Origin: Geomonas limicola
GTDB lineage: Bacteria > Desulfobacterota > Desulfuromonadia > Geobacterales > Geobacteraceae
Reading direction: 5' to 3'
Length of the DNA stretch: 64,000 bases
NCBI RefSeq assembly: GCF_014193675.1
Contig: NZ_BLXZ01000002.1
Span: 248,001 to 312,000 of the forward strand
In this document: positions 49,009 through 56,966 of the stretch, piece after piece
Layout of the letters: every line of letters starts with the position of its first letter
Position numbering within the stretch: position 1 is the stretch's first letter
Program-made: the position numbers and the translations under genes
Notes under the pieces: model-generated
The model's input: the letters and a program-made list of their open reading frames with translations, nothing else
Told to the model about the DNA's origin: nothing
Databases searched by the model: none

Positions 49009-50418
49009 CTAGACCCCCGCAATCCCCCGCGCCGCCTCGAGGAGCGCAGTCACCTTGGCCGGGTCGTTGGCCTCGGAGTAGAGCCTCAATACCGGTTCGG
49101 TGCCGGAGGGGCGGATTAGCAGCCAGGAACCGTCACCGAAGATGAACTTGAAACCGTCGCTGAAGTTGGTACTGGTGACCTGGTGGCCGGCGATGCTCTC
49201 GATGCCGCCGGCCGCCAGCGATTGCACCAGCTGCTGCTTGGCCTGGTTCTCGATAGGGAGGTCGATGCGCGAATAGTGGAAGTGGCCGATCTCGTCCATG
49301 GTCTCCTCCAACAGCGCCCGCAGCCCCTTGCCGCTCATCGCCATCGCCTCGAGGAGCAAAAGCCCCATGAGGATACCGTCGCGCTCCGGGATGTGCCCCT
49401 TCACCCCCAGGCCGCCGGACTCCTCGCCCCCCATCAGGATGTCGTGCTCGAGCATGAGCTCGCAGATGTGCTTGAAGCCGATCGGTGTCTCGAAGATCGG
49501 CAGGTCGAACTTGGTCGCCAGAAGGTCGATCATCCGGGTGGTGGAGACGGTCTTCACCACGCCGCCGCGCACCCCCTTGCGCTCATAGAGGTGCCTCAAG
49601 AGGACGGTGAAGATCCGGTGCGAGGAGAAGAACTCGCCGGTCTCGTCGACAGCGCCGATGCGGTCGGCGTCCCCGTCCAGCGCGAGCCCCACCTGGAACT
49701 TTCCGCCGGCCAGCAGGTCGCACAGCTCTCCCAGGTGCTCGGCGATCGGCTCGGGCGGGTGGCCGCCGAACGAAGGATTCTCGTGCCCGTGAATCTCGGC
49801 AATACCCGGAATCAGCAGGGGAAGAAACCCGCATCCCGCGCCGTACATGGGATCCACCACCGCCTTGATCCCCGCGTTACGGATCAGTTCCAGGTCGACG
49901 TAGCGGCCCAACTGGTCCAGGTAGGGCCTGGCCATGTCGAGGTACTGCACCATCCCGGACTGCACCCCTTCGGCGAGGCTGACCGCCTGCACCGGGCGCC
50001 CGGCGCCCTGGTTCTTGGCAACCAGCGCCTCCAGAGTCTTGGTGGTCACCGGGCGCGCCGAGCCGCCGAAGGACTCCTTCACCTTGAAGCCGTTGTAGCG
50101 CGGAGGATTGTGGCTTGCGGTGATCATGACACCCAGGCCCGCGCCACGCTCGAACACCGCCCAGGAAACGGCCGGGGTAGGTGCGTACCCATCGGAAAGC
50201 CAGACCCGGATGCCGTTGCCGGCGGCGATGCCGGCGACCTGCTCGGCAAACTCGCGGGAGAGGAAGCGACGGTCGTAGCCGATCACCAGCCCCAGATCGG
50301 CCAACTCTTCCTGGTGCATATAGTCCATGGTGGCCTGTGCCACCAACGAGAGGTTTTCAAAGGTAAAGGCATCGGCGATCACGCCGCGCCAGCCATCGGT
50401 ACCGAATTGGATCTGCAA
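49009..50418 (-). CDS. Phosphoglucomutase/phosphomannomutase family protein
   Basis: 469 aa, alpha-D-phosphohexomutase. Active serine loop MITASHNPP, metal loop LDGDADRIG, sugar loop GEESGG and phosphate loop RPSGTEPVLR are all present. It interconverts hexose 1- and 6-phosphates for polysaccharide or LPS precursors; the exact sugar cannot be fixed. Preceded by its own promoter; monocistronic. Confidence 0.92.
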   Translation of the reverse strand: MQIQFGTDGWRGVIADAFTFENLSLVAQATMDYMHQEELADLGLVIGYDRRFLSREFAEQVAGIAAGNGIRVWLSDGYAPTPAVSWAVFERGAGLGVMITASHNPPRYNGFKVKESFGGSARPVTTKTLEALVAKNQGAGRPVQAVSLAEGVQSGMVQYLDMARPYLDQLGRYVDLELIRNAGIKAVVDPMYGAGCGFLPLLIPGIAEIHGHENPSFGGHPPEPIAEHLGELCDLLAGGKFQVGLALDGDADRIGAVDETGEFFSSHRIFTVLLRHLYERKGVRGGVVKTVSTTRMIDLLATKFDLPIFETPIGFKHICELMLEHDILMGGEESGGLGVKGHIPERDGILMGLLLLEAMAMSGKGLRALLEETMDEIGHFHYSRIDLPIENQAKQQLVQSLAAGGIESIAGHQVTSTNFSDGFKFIFGDGSWLLIRPSGTEPVLRLYSEANDPAKVTALLEAARGIAGV

Positions 50419-50452
50419 CGCAAGCCTCCTGTGAGTTCGTTAATGGTGCGCC

Positions 50453-50481
50453 ATTTTCCATGGCGTCGCTTGTTCTGTCAA
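50453..50481 (-). promoter_or_regulatory. Promoter of the phosphohexomutase gene
   Basis: Minus strand TTGACA (50481-50476), 17 bases, GAAAAT (50458-50453). Confidence 0.5.
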
Positions 50482-50512
50482 ATCTTTTGTTGGTCTCTCA
50501 CTGTCCCGAGGG

Positions 50513-50541
50513 TTGACCGGGAATCTTACTTGGCATATACA
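50513..50541 (+). promoter_or_regulatory. Promoter of the cyclophilin gene
   Basis: TTGACC (50513-50518), 17 bases, TATACA (50536-50541); start near 50548, 34 bases before the ATG. Confidence 0.65.
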
Positions 50542-50581
50542 ATGAGAGTGTGCAAAACCACTTAGACAGGAGGATTTTAAC

Positions 50582-51151
50582 ATGCTGAAACGAGTTGTCT
50601 GCCTGCTGGTTCTGGGGCTCTGCCTGGCGGGAACTGCCTTTGCCGGTGAGAAGAATCCCGTACTGGTAATAGAGACCAGCCTGGGCAACATGAAGATCGA
50701 ACTGTTCCAGAAGGAGGCCCCGATCTCGACGCAGAACTTCCTGGACTATGCAACGAGCGGTTTCTACAACGGCACGGTCTTCCACCGTGTCATCCCCGGC
50801 TTCATGATCCAGGGTGGCGGCCTGACGGCCAACATGATGCCCAAGGGCGCCAACAAGCCGCCGATCAAGAACGAGGCCGGTAACGGGCTGAAAAACGACC
50901 GGGGTACCCTTGCCATGGCACGCACCGGCGCTCCGGATTCCGCCACCTCGCAGTTCTTCATCAACGTGGTGAACAACAACGGCTTGAACCGCCCCAGCCC
51001 GGACGGCTTCGGCTACGCGGTCTTTGGCAAGGTGCTCGAGGGGATGGACGTGGCGGACAAGATCGTCAACACCCCGTCCGGCGTGAAGAACGGCTTCCCG
51101 AACGCGCCGCTCACCCCGGTAGTTATCAAGTCGGTCAAGCTGCTGAAGTAG
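50582..51151 (+). CDS. Periplasmic cyclophilin-type peptidyl-prolyl isomerase
   Basis: 189 aa. Signal peptide 1-21 (VVCLLVLGLCLAGTAFA), then a compact bacterial cyclophilin: TSLGNMKIELF, FHRVIPGFMIQGG, LAMARTGAPDSATSQFFI, FGKVLEGMDV. It helps fold exported proteins. AGGAGG before ATG, own promoter and terminator. PpiA-like. Confidence 0.95.
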   Translation: MLKRVVCLLVLGLCLAGTAFAGEKNPVLVIETSLGNMKIELFQKEAPISTQNFLDYATSGFYNGTVFHRVIPGFMIQGGGLTANMMPKGANKPPIKNEAGNGLKNDRGTLAMARTGAPDSATSQFFINVVNNNGLNRPSPDGFGYAVFGKVLEGMDVADKIVNTPSGVKNGFPNAPLTPVVIKSVKLLK

Positions 51152-51184
51152 CCGCTGTCAGGCCGGTACGGCAGGAAAACAGGG

Positions 51185-51210
51185 GGCGCTCCGCACGGGG
51201 CGCCTTTTTT
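51185..51210 (+). terminator. Terminator after the cyclophilin gene
   Basis: GGCGCTCC and GGGGCGCC pair (one G-U) around GCAC, followed by TTTTTT. Confidence 0.8.
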
Positions 51211-51211
51211 A

Positions 51212-51895
51212 TTACTGGGGCTTGCCGCGACGCTGCATCAGCAGCATCAGGTTCCCCAGGGTGAAGAAGAGCGCCCCCGCGAGTGCGGCCCAGGCGCCCG
51301 GTTCACGGTGCACCTCGATGAGCGCCACCGGCACCGGAACCAGTTCCACCTGCTTTAAGTAGATGCCGTACCCCTTGTGGAACAGGGGATGGTTCGGTTC
51401 CACGCCACTGGCGGCGCCGTTGCCGATGCGCATCCGGGCCTGGTAGGAGCTCAGCATCCCCATGGGACCGGCAACTCCGGAGATGTTCTCAACCAGGAGC
51501 CGCTCGCCGTCCGGAAAGCCGAGGGAGCCCCCTTCCGGGAGCTGGAACTGTTGCTTGAATCCACCGTAGGCCGAGAGGAGGTGCGCCAGGACGATGAACA
51601 GAAAGCCCAGGTGCATGAGCTGCGGGGCGAGGCTGCGCCCCTTGCGCAAGGCCTCGATGCTGCAGAGGATGGCGTTCAGGGTCAAGGGCGCCAGGAGCGC
51701 AAGGGCGATCCAGAGCCACCAGGAGAAGCCGACCGGGGCGCCCAGGAGCCAGGCGAAGAGCGGCATCTCGTTGAGCCCGCCCCCCTCGGCCGCCCCCTGC
51801 GAGAAAGAGCCCGCCGCAAGCGCAAGCATCACTCCGGTAATGAGCCAGAGTCCCAGGTTAAGGGAAATCAGCCGGAGATACAGTGTCTTTAGCAC
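51212..51895 (-). CDS. resB: ResB-like cytochrome c biogenesis protein (short form)
   Basis: About 227 aa. System II (Ccs) factor that holds heme and apocytochrome with CcsA. Helices at about 10-30, 55-75, 88-108 and near the C-terminus (AALAGALFFTLGNLMLLM), with a periplasmic part (GGFKQQFQLPEGGSLGF...GMLSSYQARMRI). It is about half the length of classical ResB. The start is GTG at 51895 with TTGAGG at 5 bases; a GTG two codons upstream is possible. ccsA lies upstream but is separated by a palindromic element with its own gene. Confidence 0.8.
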   Translation of the reverse strand: MLKTLYLRLISLNLGLWLITGVMLALAAGSFSQGAAEGGGLNEMPLFAWLLGAPVGFSWWLWIALALLAPLTLNAILCSIEALRKGRSLAPQLMHLGFLFIVLAHLLSAYGGFKQQFQLPEGGSLGFPDGERLLVENISGVAGPMGMLSSYQARMRIGNGAASGVEPNHPLFHKGYGIYLKQVELVPVPVALIEVHREPGAWAALAGALFFTLGNLMLLMQRRGKPQ

Positions 51896-51913
51896 ATACA
51901 CCTCAAGTCAAAA

Positions 51914-52472
51914 GCGGGCACGCGGATGACGCGGAAACCACGGCAAAAAATCAGGATACGACATTAAACCCTGGATAGGGACGATTTGACTTCGTTGGTA
52001 AAAATCATCCTCTTGAATTCTGGTTTCTTGCCAAAGTTCAAGACGAAACCAAGCTCTTTTTCTGTCGCCTTCAGATAGTTGGTCAGCTGGGCAAGATGCT
52101 CGTTGCGAATACCCTCAGCTGCCTTGAGCTCCAGTATTATCGAATTTTCTACCAGTATGTCTGCTACGTAGTCGCCTACGATAATGCCCTCGTAGTACAC
52201 AGGAATGCCGGTCTGCTGGTTCACTCGGAGCCCTTGCTTAGCCAGTTCATGACAGAGGGCATTCTCGTAGACTTTCTCCAGAAAACCGAATCCCAGGTTG
52301 TTGTACACACGGTAGAAGCACTTGAGGATTTGCTCGGTGACTTTTTCGTGTAGCATGGCAACCTCCCCCGACAGGAACGTTGCAACGATTCTACCCCGAC
52401 TTTACCCGAAGATTTAGTCTTGGCCCGATCTGGCTTTTTTGCTTGGGTTTCCGTGTGATCCGCGTGCCCAGG
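51914..52472 (-). mobile_element. Palindromic element copy B carrying a GxxExxY gene
   Basis: Arms 51914-51960 and 52424-52472 are inverted copies sharing GGGCACGCGGAT, CGGAAACC and CAAAAAA; between them is a 130-codon gene (51964-52356) that nearly fills the interior. The arms match elements A, C and D, which have no gene. The element separates resB from ccsA. Interpretation as a mobile unit is inference from sequence structure. Confidence 0.6.
51964..52356 (-). CDS. GxxExxY family protein (PD-(D/E)xK nuclease-like)
   Basis: 130 aa. The family motif is visible as G24-FLE27-KVY30. A nuclease-like core follows: Asp66 in GDYVADILVE and ExK (Glu76, Lys78) in SIILELKAAEG, the pattern of PD-(D/E)xK endonucleases; then LTNYLKATEKELGFVLNFG. 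The family is known as a high-copy group of unknown function in environmental bacteria. Strong ribosome site GGGGAGG before ATG. Lower GC than neighbours. It is enclosed by inverted repeat arms. Confidence 0.85.
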   Translation of the reverse strand: MLHEKVTEQILKCFYRVYNNLGFGFLEKVYENALCHELAKQGLRVNQQTGIPVYYEGIIVGDYVADILVENSIILELKAAEGIRNEHLAQLTNYLKATEKELGFVLNFGKKPEFKRMIFTNEVKSSLSRV

Positions 52473-52478
52473 TTCTAG

Positions 52479-53198
52479 CTAGAAACTATGCGAACTCCGC
52501 ATGAAGATGCTTACCCCCAAATAGGTGAACAGCGTCACCACAAACCCGACGATCCCCAGCCAGGCGAAGCCCTTGTCCCAGCTGCTCCCCTTGGCCCGCA
52601 GGTGCAGAAAGAGCGAGTAGAAGAGCCAGAGGATCGAGGTCCAGAGTTCCTTGGGGGTCCAAAGCCAGTAGGTGCCCCAGGCGTAGTAGCCCCAGATGCC
52701 GCCGGAGACCATGGAGAGCGAGAAGAAACTGTACCCGGTGAGTGCGGCGCGGTACTGGAGGTCGAGCAGGCTGCGGCGCCCCTTCAGGAGGAAGGCTCCC
52801 CCCAAAAGCGCACCGACGCCGAAGAGTGCGTAGGCGAAAAAGGCGAGCGCCACGTGCAGCTCGAACCAGTAGGTGTCGAGCACCGGCGGCAAAGGCATGT
52901 TGAGGGTGGGAAAGGGGAGCGCCAATCCGGCGAAGAACGCGGCCAATGCGCCGCAGCTCCAGCGCAGGCCTTCCTCTTCGGCAAGTTCCCTGGTGAAGAG
53001 GAAGGGGAGAGCCATGAGCCCGATCGAGCAGGAAAAGAAGGCGAGGGTGTCCTGCGGCCCGATGAGAGGCAGGCGTCCCAGGCCGATGCCGCGGCTGGCC
53101 AGGTAGACCAGTTCAACCAGCACGGCAAGGGCGAAGATCGGTCGTTTGAAGGAACCGAACAGGTAGACCGGGATGGAGGCGATCAGGAGCCACTTCAT
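52479..53198 (-). CDS. ccsA: Cytochrome c assembly protein CcsA-like
   Basis: 239 aa, about seven to eight membrane helices. Heme-handling protein of system II: the tryptophan-rich periplasmic motif reads WGTYWLWTPKELWT, which differs from the canonical WGxYWxWDPKE by Thr in place of Asp; conserved histidines appear in WFELHVALAFF and near the C-terminus (FLHLRAKGSS). With ResB it would attach heme to exported apocytochromes. Start ATG at 53198. Confidence 0.85.
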   Translation of the reverse strand: MKWLLIASIPVYLFGSFKRPIFALAVLVELVYLASRGIGLGRLPLIGPQDTLAFFSCSIGLMALPFLFTRELAEEEGLRWSCGALAAFFAGLALPFPTLNMPLPPVLDTYWFELHVALAFFAYALFGVGALLGGAFLLKGRRSLLDLQYRAALTGYSFFSLSMVSGGIWGYYAWGTYWLWTPKELWTSILWLFYSLFLHLRAKGSSWDKGFAWLGIVGFVVTLFTYLGVSIFMRSSHSF

Positions 53199-53220
53199 GA
53201 ACTGCCCTCAAAAACGAAAA

Positions 53221-53333
53221 GGCGGGCACACGGATATAACGGAAACCAGGGCAACGTACCAGGATAACAAACTGCTTTTTCTTTACGCCCTACCTGCCGT
53301 TCTGCCCGTGTTTCCGCCCTATTCCGTGTGCCG
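53221..53333. repeat. Palindromic element copy C (no gene inside)
   Basis: Arms 53221-53270 and 53286-53333 share GCACACGGA, CGGAAAC and GGGCA; more diverged than A, B and D. Lies between def and ccsA, both on the minus strand. Confidence 0.65.
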
Positions 53334-53347
53334 CTGTTGATGTCGCA

Positions 53348-53854
53348 CTACTTGTAGCTCTTGCGCCGGAACAGGCCGGTTTTCAGCGAGCTGATCCGGT
53401 CCAGGAAGAGCAGGCCGTCCAGATGATCCATCTCGTGCTGGATGGCAACCGCCTCGAAGCCGCTGGCCAAGAACTCGCGCTGCGTCCCGTCGGGCTCGCT
53501 GAAGCGCACGGTGATCTCGGTGGCGCGTTCCACGTCGCCGGTGTAGTCCGGGACGCTCATGCACCCCTCGCGCATCACCGCGAGCCCGCTACGCTCCACG
53601 ATCTCCGGGTTGATCATCAACAGGCGGCCGTGGTTGTTGTCCTTGCCGTGGCGGTTGTTGGAGACATCCACCACGCAGACCCGAAGGCAGACGCCGACCT
53701 GCGGCGCGGCAACGCCGACCGAGCCGGGCCCCGCCTCCATGGTGTCCACCAGGTCTTCCACCAGTTGCAGGATCTCGGCGTCGATCCGCTCCACGGTACG
53801 GCTCATCCGTTTCAGGATGGGATTGGGATAGAGAAGTATGCGTTGTACGGCCAT
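53348..53854 (-). CDS. def: Peptide deformylase
   Basis: 168 aa. Removes the formyl group from nascent proteins. All three motifs are present: GVAAPQVG, EGCMSVP (EGCLS type) and QHEMDHLDG with the HExxH metal site. It starts three bases after the ACT-domain gene stop; the two are probably co-translated. Confidence 0.97.
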   Translation of the reverse strand: MAVQRILLYPNPILKRMSRTVERIDAEILQLVEDLVDTMEAGPGSVGVAAPQVGVCLRVCVVDVSNNRHGKDNNHGRLLMINPEIVERSGLAVMREGCMSVPDYTGDVERATEITVRFSEPDGTQREFLASGFEAVAIQHEMDHLDGLLFLDRISSLKTGLFRRKSYK

Positions 53855-53857
53855 AAC

Positions 53858-54424
53858 TTAAAGCGAGACCGGTGTGATGAGGCGCACCGAGATCTCTACG
53901 CTCAGCTCCTTCTTCAGATTTTCCAGCAGCTGCGAGGCCTGCTCGACGCTCAGGTCCTGCGGCAGCGCCGCTTCCAGCATCAGCACGTAGACCGGCTCGG
54001 CGGGGCTGCCGATCAGCTTGGTGTTCAGGTCGGTGATGTTGACGCCGCGATCGGCAAGCTCGCGGGTGATGCGGTAGACGATGCCCGGCTTGTCGCTGCC
54101 GTACACCGAGACCAGGCAGAGCTCGCCGGTCGGTTCCTGGTAGCAGACCTCGTCGTCCTTCAGAGAGCGGACGAAGGCGGAGAGTCCCCCGCCGGCGGTC
54201 TTGGCCGCGAACTCCGCCTCCAGCTGCTTCTTGGAGAACGGCTTCTCGTGCGAGATGATGAGGATCATGGCGAACTCGCCCCCCAGCATGGTGCAGCTGG
54301 AATCCTCCACGTTGCAGCCGAGTTTGAAGAGCACCTCGGCGGTGTCGGCCACGATACCCGGGCGGTCCTTGCCAATGATGGTCACCGCGAAATGCGCAAG
54401 ACCGGCTTTGCGACAAGCGTTCAT
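53858..54424 (-). CDS. Tandem ACT-domain protein (GcvR-like)
   Basis: 188 aa, two ACT domains (about 10-80 and 100-175): AVTIIGKDRPGIVADTAEVL and VSVYGSDKPGIVYRITREL, each with the glycine ligand site of the fold. Resembles the glycine cleavage repressor GcvR, which senses small amino acids; no gcv gene is near. Precedes def. Confidence 0.85.
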   Translation of the reverse strand: MNACRKAGLAHFAVTIIGKDRPGIVADTAEVLFKLGCNVEDSSCTMLGGEFAMILIISHEKPFSKKQLEAEFAAKTAGGGLSAFVRSLKDDEVCYQEPTGELCLVSVYGSDKPGIVYRITRELADRGVNITDLNTKLIGSPAEPVYVLMLEAALPQDLSVEQASQLLENLKKELSVEISVRLITPVSL

Positions 54425-54447
54425 GTTACCCCCTAAAAAAGAAAAAC

Positions 54448-54571
54448 GTGTGGACGCGGATGACGCGGGAACCAGGGCAAAAAGACCGGATACGGCAAAA
54501 GCTTGTAGGGGTTACCCCCAGCCTGATTCCGGTCGTTTTGCCTGGGTTTCCGGCTTTTTCCGCGTGCCCGG
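54448..54571. repeat. Palindromic element copy D (no gene inside)
   Basis: Arms 54448-54496 and 54524-54571 share GGACGCGGA (or GCACGCGGA), GGAACC/GGAAACC, GGCAAAA and GACCGGA. Interior includes GGGGTTACCCCC. It lies 8 bases before the ftsK stop, on the side of the ACT gene. Confidence 0.8.
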
Positions 54572-54578
54572 TTTTGAT

Positions 54579-56912
54579 CTAGATCTTGTTGATAAAGACT
54601 TCCCGCGGCTTGCTGGTGCCATCCGAGGGACCCACCACCCCTTCCTGCTCCATCTTCTCGATGATGCGGGCGGCGCGGTTGTAGCCGATTCTCAGCCGGC
54701 GCTGGATCATGGAAATCGAGGCCTGCTTGGTCTCGGCCACCAGGGCCAGCGCGTCGTCGTAGCGCTCGTCGACCTCTTCGTCGACCTCGCCCCCCTTCTC
54801 GTCGTTCGCCTTCATCTCCAGGATCGACTTCTCGTAGACCGGTTTCCCCTGCTTCTTCAGGAATTCGACCACGCGCCCCACCTCGGTATCCGAGACGAAG
54901 GCGCCGTGGGAGCGCAGCATCTTCGAGGTCCCCGGCGGCAGGAAGAGCATGTCGCCGGCACCCAACAGCGACTCGGCGCCGTTGCCGTCCAAAATGGTAC
55001 GGGAGTCGATCTTCGAGGAGACCTGGAAGGAGATCCTGGCCGGGAAGTTCGCCTTGATGAGACCGGTGATGACGTCGACCGAGGGGCGCTGGGTGGCCAG
55101 GATCAGGTGGATCCCCGCGGCACGCGCCATCTGGGCCAGACGGGCGATCGATTCCTCGATCTCGCGACCGGCTACCATCATGAGGTCGGCCAGCTCGTCC
55201 ACGATGACCACGATGTAGGGGAGATGGCCGTGCTCCAGTTCTTCTTCCTTGGCGAGGTAGGCCTGGATGGCCGCCTCGCGTGCCTCCATATCGTCCTCGG
55301 CCTCGCCGGCCTCCTCCACATCCTCGAGCTCGACGATCTCCTCGACCACCGCGACGCCGCGCGCCTTGTTCTCGGCAGCTTCCTTCTCGCGGCGCTCCAG
55401 CTCACGGTTGTAGGAGTCGATGTTCCTGACCCCCAGGTCGCTCATCATCCGGTAGCGGCGCCCCATCTCCTCGACGGCCCACTTAAGCGCAAGCGACGCC
55501 TTCTTGGGATCGGTCACCACGGGGAGCAGGAGGTGCGGGATCCCCTCGTACACCGAAAGCTCCAGCATCTTCGGGTCCACCATGATGATGCGCACGTCGG
55601 TGGGGGTCGAGGTGTACAAGAGCGACAGGATCATGGTGTTGATGGCGACCGACTTGCCCGAACCGGTGGCGCCGGCGACCAGGAGGTGCGGCATGCGCGC
55701 CAGGTCGGTGACCAGCGGGTTCCCGGCGATGTCCTTGCCAAGCGCCATGGGGAGCTTCATCTTCCCCTTGTGGAACTCCTCGGAGTTGAAGATCTCCTTC
55801 AGGGAGACCATCTCGCGCTCGCGGTTGGGAAGCTCGATACCCACCACCCCCTTGCCGGGGATCGGCGCCACGATGCGGATCGAGTGGGCCTGCAGCGCCA
55901 TGGAGAGGTCGTCGGAGAGGTTCGCGATGCGGCTTACCTTGATGCCGGGGCCCGGCGAGAACTCGTACATGGTGATGACCGGCCCGGGGCAGATCTCCAC
56001 CACCTCACCCTCGACCCCGAAGTCCTTGAGCTTCTTCTCCATGAGCCGCGCGTTCATGGTCAGGACCTCGCGGTCCTGCTTCTTGGCCTGCTCGGGAACC
56101 GGGTCCAGGAGTGACAAGGGAGGAGTGCGGTAGTTGCCGTCGGCCTTCAGGAACTCGAAGGCCTCCTGTACCGGAGCCGCCTTCTTCTCGTCCTTCTTCT
56201 TCTCTTTCTTGGCGACCGGTGCGGCCACCGGCGGCGGCACCGCGGCCGGGCGGATGATCGGGGGGGCCGAAGCCGGCTTCGGTTTCTCGACCGTGGGGTC
56301 CTTCTTCTCCAAAAGCTCGCGGTTCAATTCACGACGCTGCAGGTAGAGGCTCACCCGCTCCTTCACCGTGGTGATCCACCAGTTGGCGAACAGGATGAAG
56401 GAGAACCGGGAGAGCAGCATGGCGCTTGCCGCCAGCATGGGGAGCAGGATGAGCAGCGCGCCCACCTTGCCGAAGGCCCGCTGGAGCAACTCGGCGCTCT
56501 GGCGGCCCACAAAGCCGCCAGTCGGCACCTTCTGGCTCGCCAACTCGGTGAACTCGATGTTGAAGGCGAAAAGGCCGGCGAGGGACAGGAGCAGGAGTCC
56601 GAAACCTACCAGCTTGTAGGGGCGCCAGCGTACCGCGTCCTGGCTGATGGCCCGGTAGGCGAGGTAGATCAGGGTAGACGGCACCAGGTACGAGGCGAGG
56701 CCGAAGAGCTGCAGGAAGAAGTCGGCCAGCTGCGCCCCGAAGCGCCCCCCCAGGTTGTGGGTAGCCGCGGCAGTCGAGAAGCTGTTGAAGGAGAGGTCCT
56801 CGCCGTTGTACGAGATGAGGGCGACCGCGAGGAAGATGCCGGCAGCAGCCAGCGCCATCCCCTTCATCTCCTTGGTTACCTTCTCTTTTTTTTCTAGTTT
56901 CTCGTCTGTCAT
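54579..56912 (-). CDS. ftsK: DNA translocase FtsK
   Basis: 777 aa. Four N-terminal membrane helices (to about 180), a short Pro/Lys-rich linker, the RecA-like motor with Walker A GATGSGKSVAINT and Walker B IIMVDPKMLE, an unusual acidic insertion (VEEIVELEDVEEAGEAEDDM) in the motor, and a C-terminal gamma winged helix (QRRLRIGYNRAARIIEKME). It segregates chromosome dimers at the septum by reading KOPS sites. Shorter linker than E. coli FtsK, like SpoIIIE. Confidence 0.96.
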   Translation of the reverse strand: MTDEKLEKKEKVTKEMKGMALAAAGIFLAVALISYNGEDLSFNSFSTAAATHNLGGRFGAQLADFFLQLFGLASYLVPSTLIYLAYRAISQDAVRWRPYKLVGFGLLLLSLAGLFAFNIEFTELASQKVPTGGFVGRQSAELLQRAFGKVGALLILLPMLAASAMLLSRFSFILFANWWITTVKERVSLYLQRRELNRELLEKKDPTVEKPKPASAPPIIRPAAVPPPVAAPVAKKEKKKDEKKAAPVQEAFEFLKADGNYRTPPLSLLDPVPEQAKKQDREVLTMNARLMEKKLKDFGVEGEVVEICPGPVITMYEFSPGPGIKVSRIANLSDDLSMALQAHSIRIVAPIPGKGVVGIELPNREREMVSLKEIFNSEEFHKGKMKLPMALGKDIAGNPLVTDLARMPHLLVAGATGSGKSVAINTMILSLLYTSTPTDVRIIMVDPKMLELSVYEGIPHLLLPVVTDPKKASLALKWAVEEMGRRYRMMSDLGVRNIDSYNRELERREKEAAENKARGVAVVEEIVELEDVEEAGEAEDDMEAREAAIQAYLAKEEELEHGHLPYIVVIVDELADLMMVAGREIEESIARLAQMARAAGIHLILATQRPSVDVITGLIKANFPARISFQVSSKIDSRTILDGNGAESLLGAGDMLFLPPGTSKMLRSHGAFVSDTEVGRVVEFLKKQGKPVYEKSILEMKANDEKGGEVDEEVDERYDDALALVAETKQASISMIQRRLRIGYNRAARIIEKMEQEGVVGPSDGTSKPREVFINKI

Positions 56913-56926
56913 GGGTTCACGCTGTT

Positions 56927-56966
56927 GATCCGACCGGTCTGTCGGATCGGACTGATCGGTCCGATC
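56927..56966. repeat. GATCGGAC-type short palindromes between rnj and ftsK
   Basis: GATCCGAC-N6-GTCGGATC (56927-56948) then GATCGGAC-TGATC-GGTCCGATC. Fills nearly the whole 52-base gap and reaches the rnj stop. Confidence 0.7.

Noticed and set aside
49183..50565. 460-codon open frame on the plus strand
   Set aside because: Antisense to the phosphohexomutase gene with intact active-site motifs.
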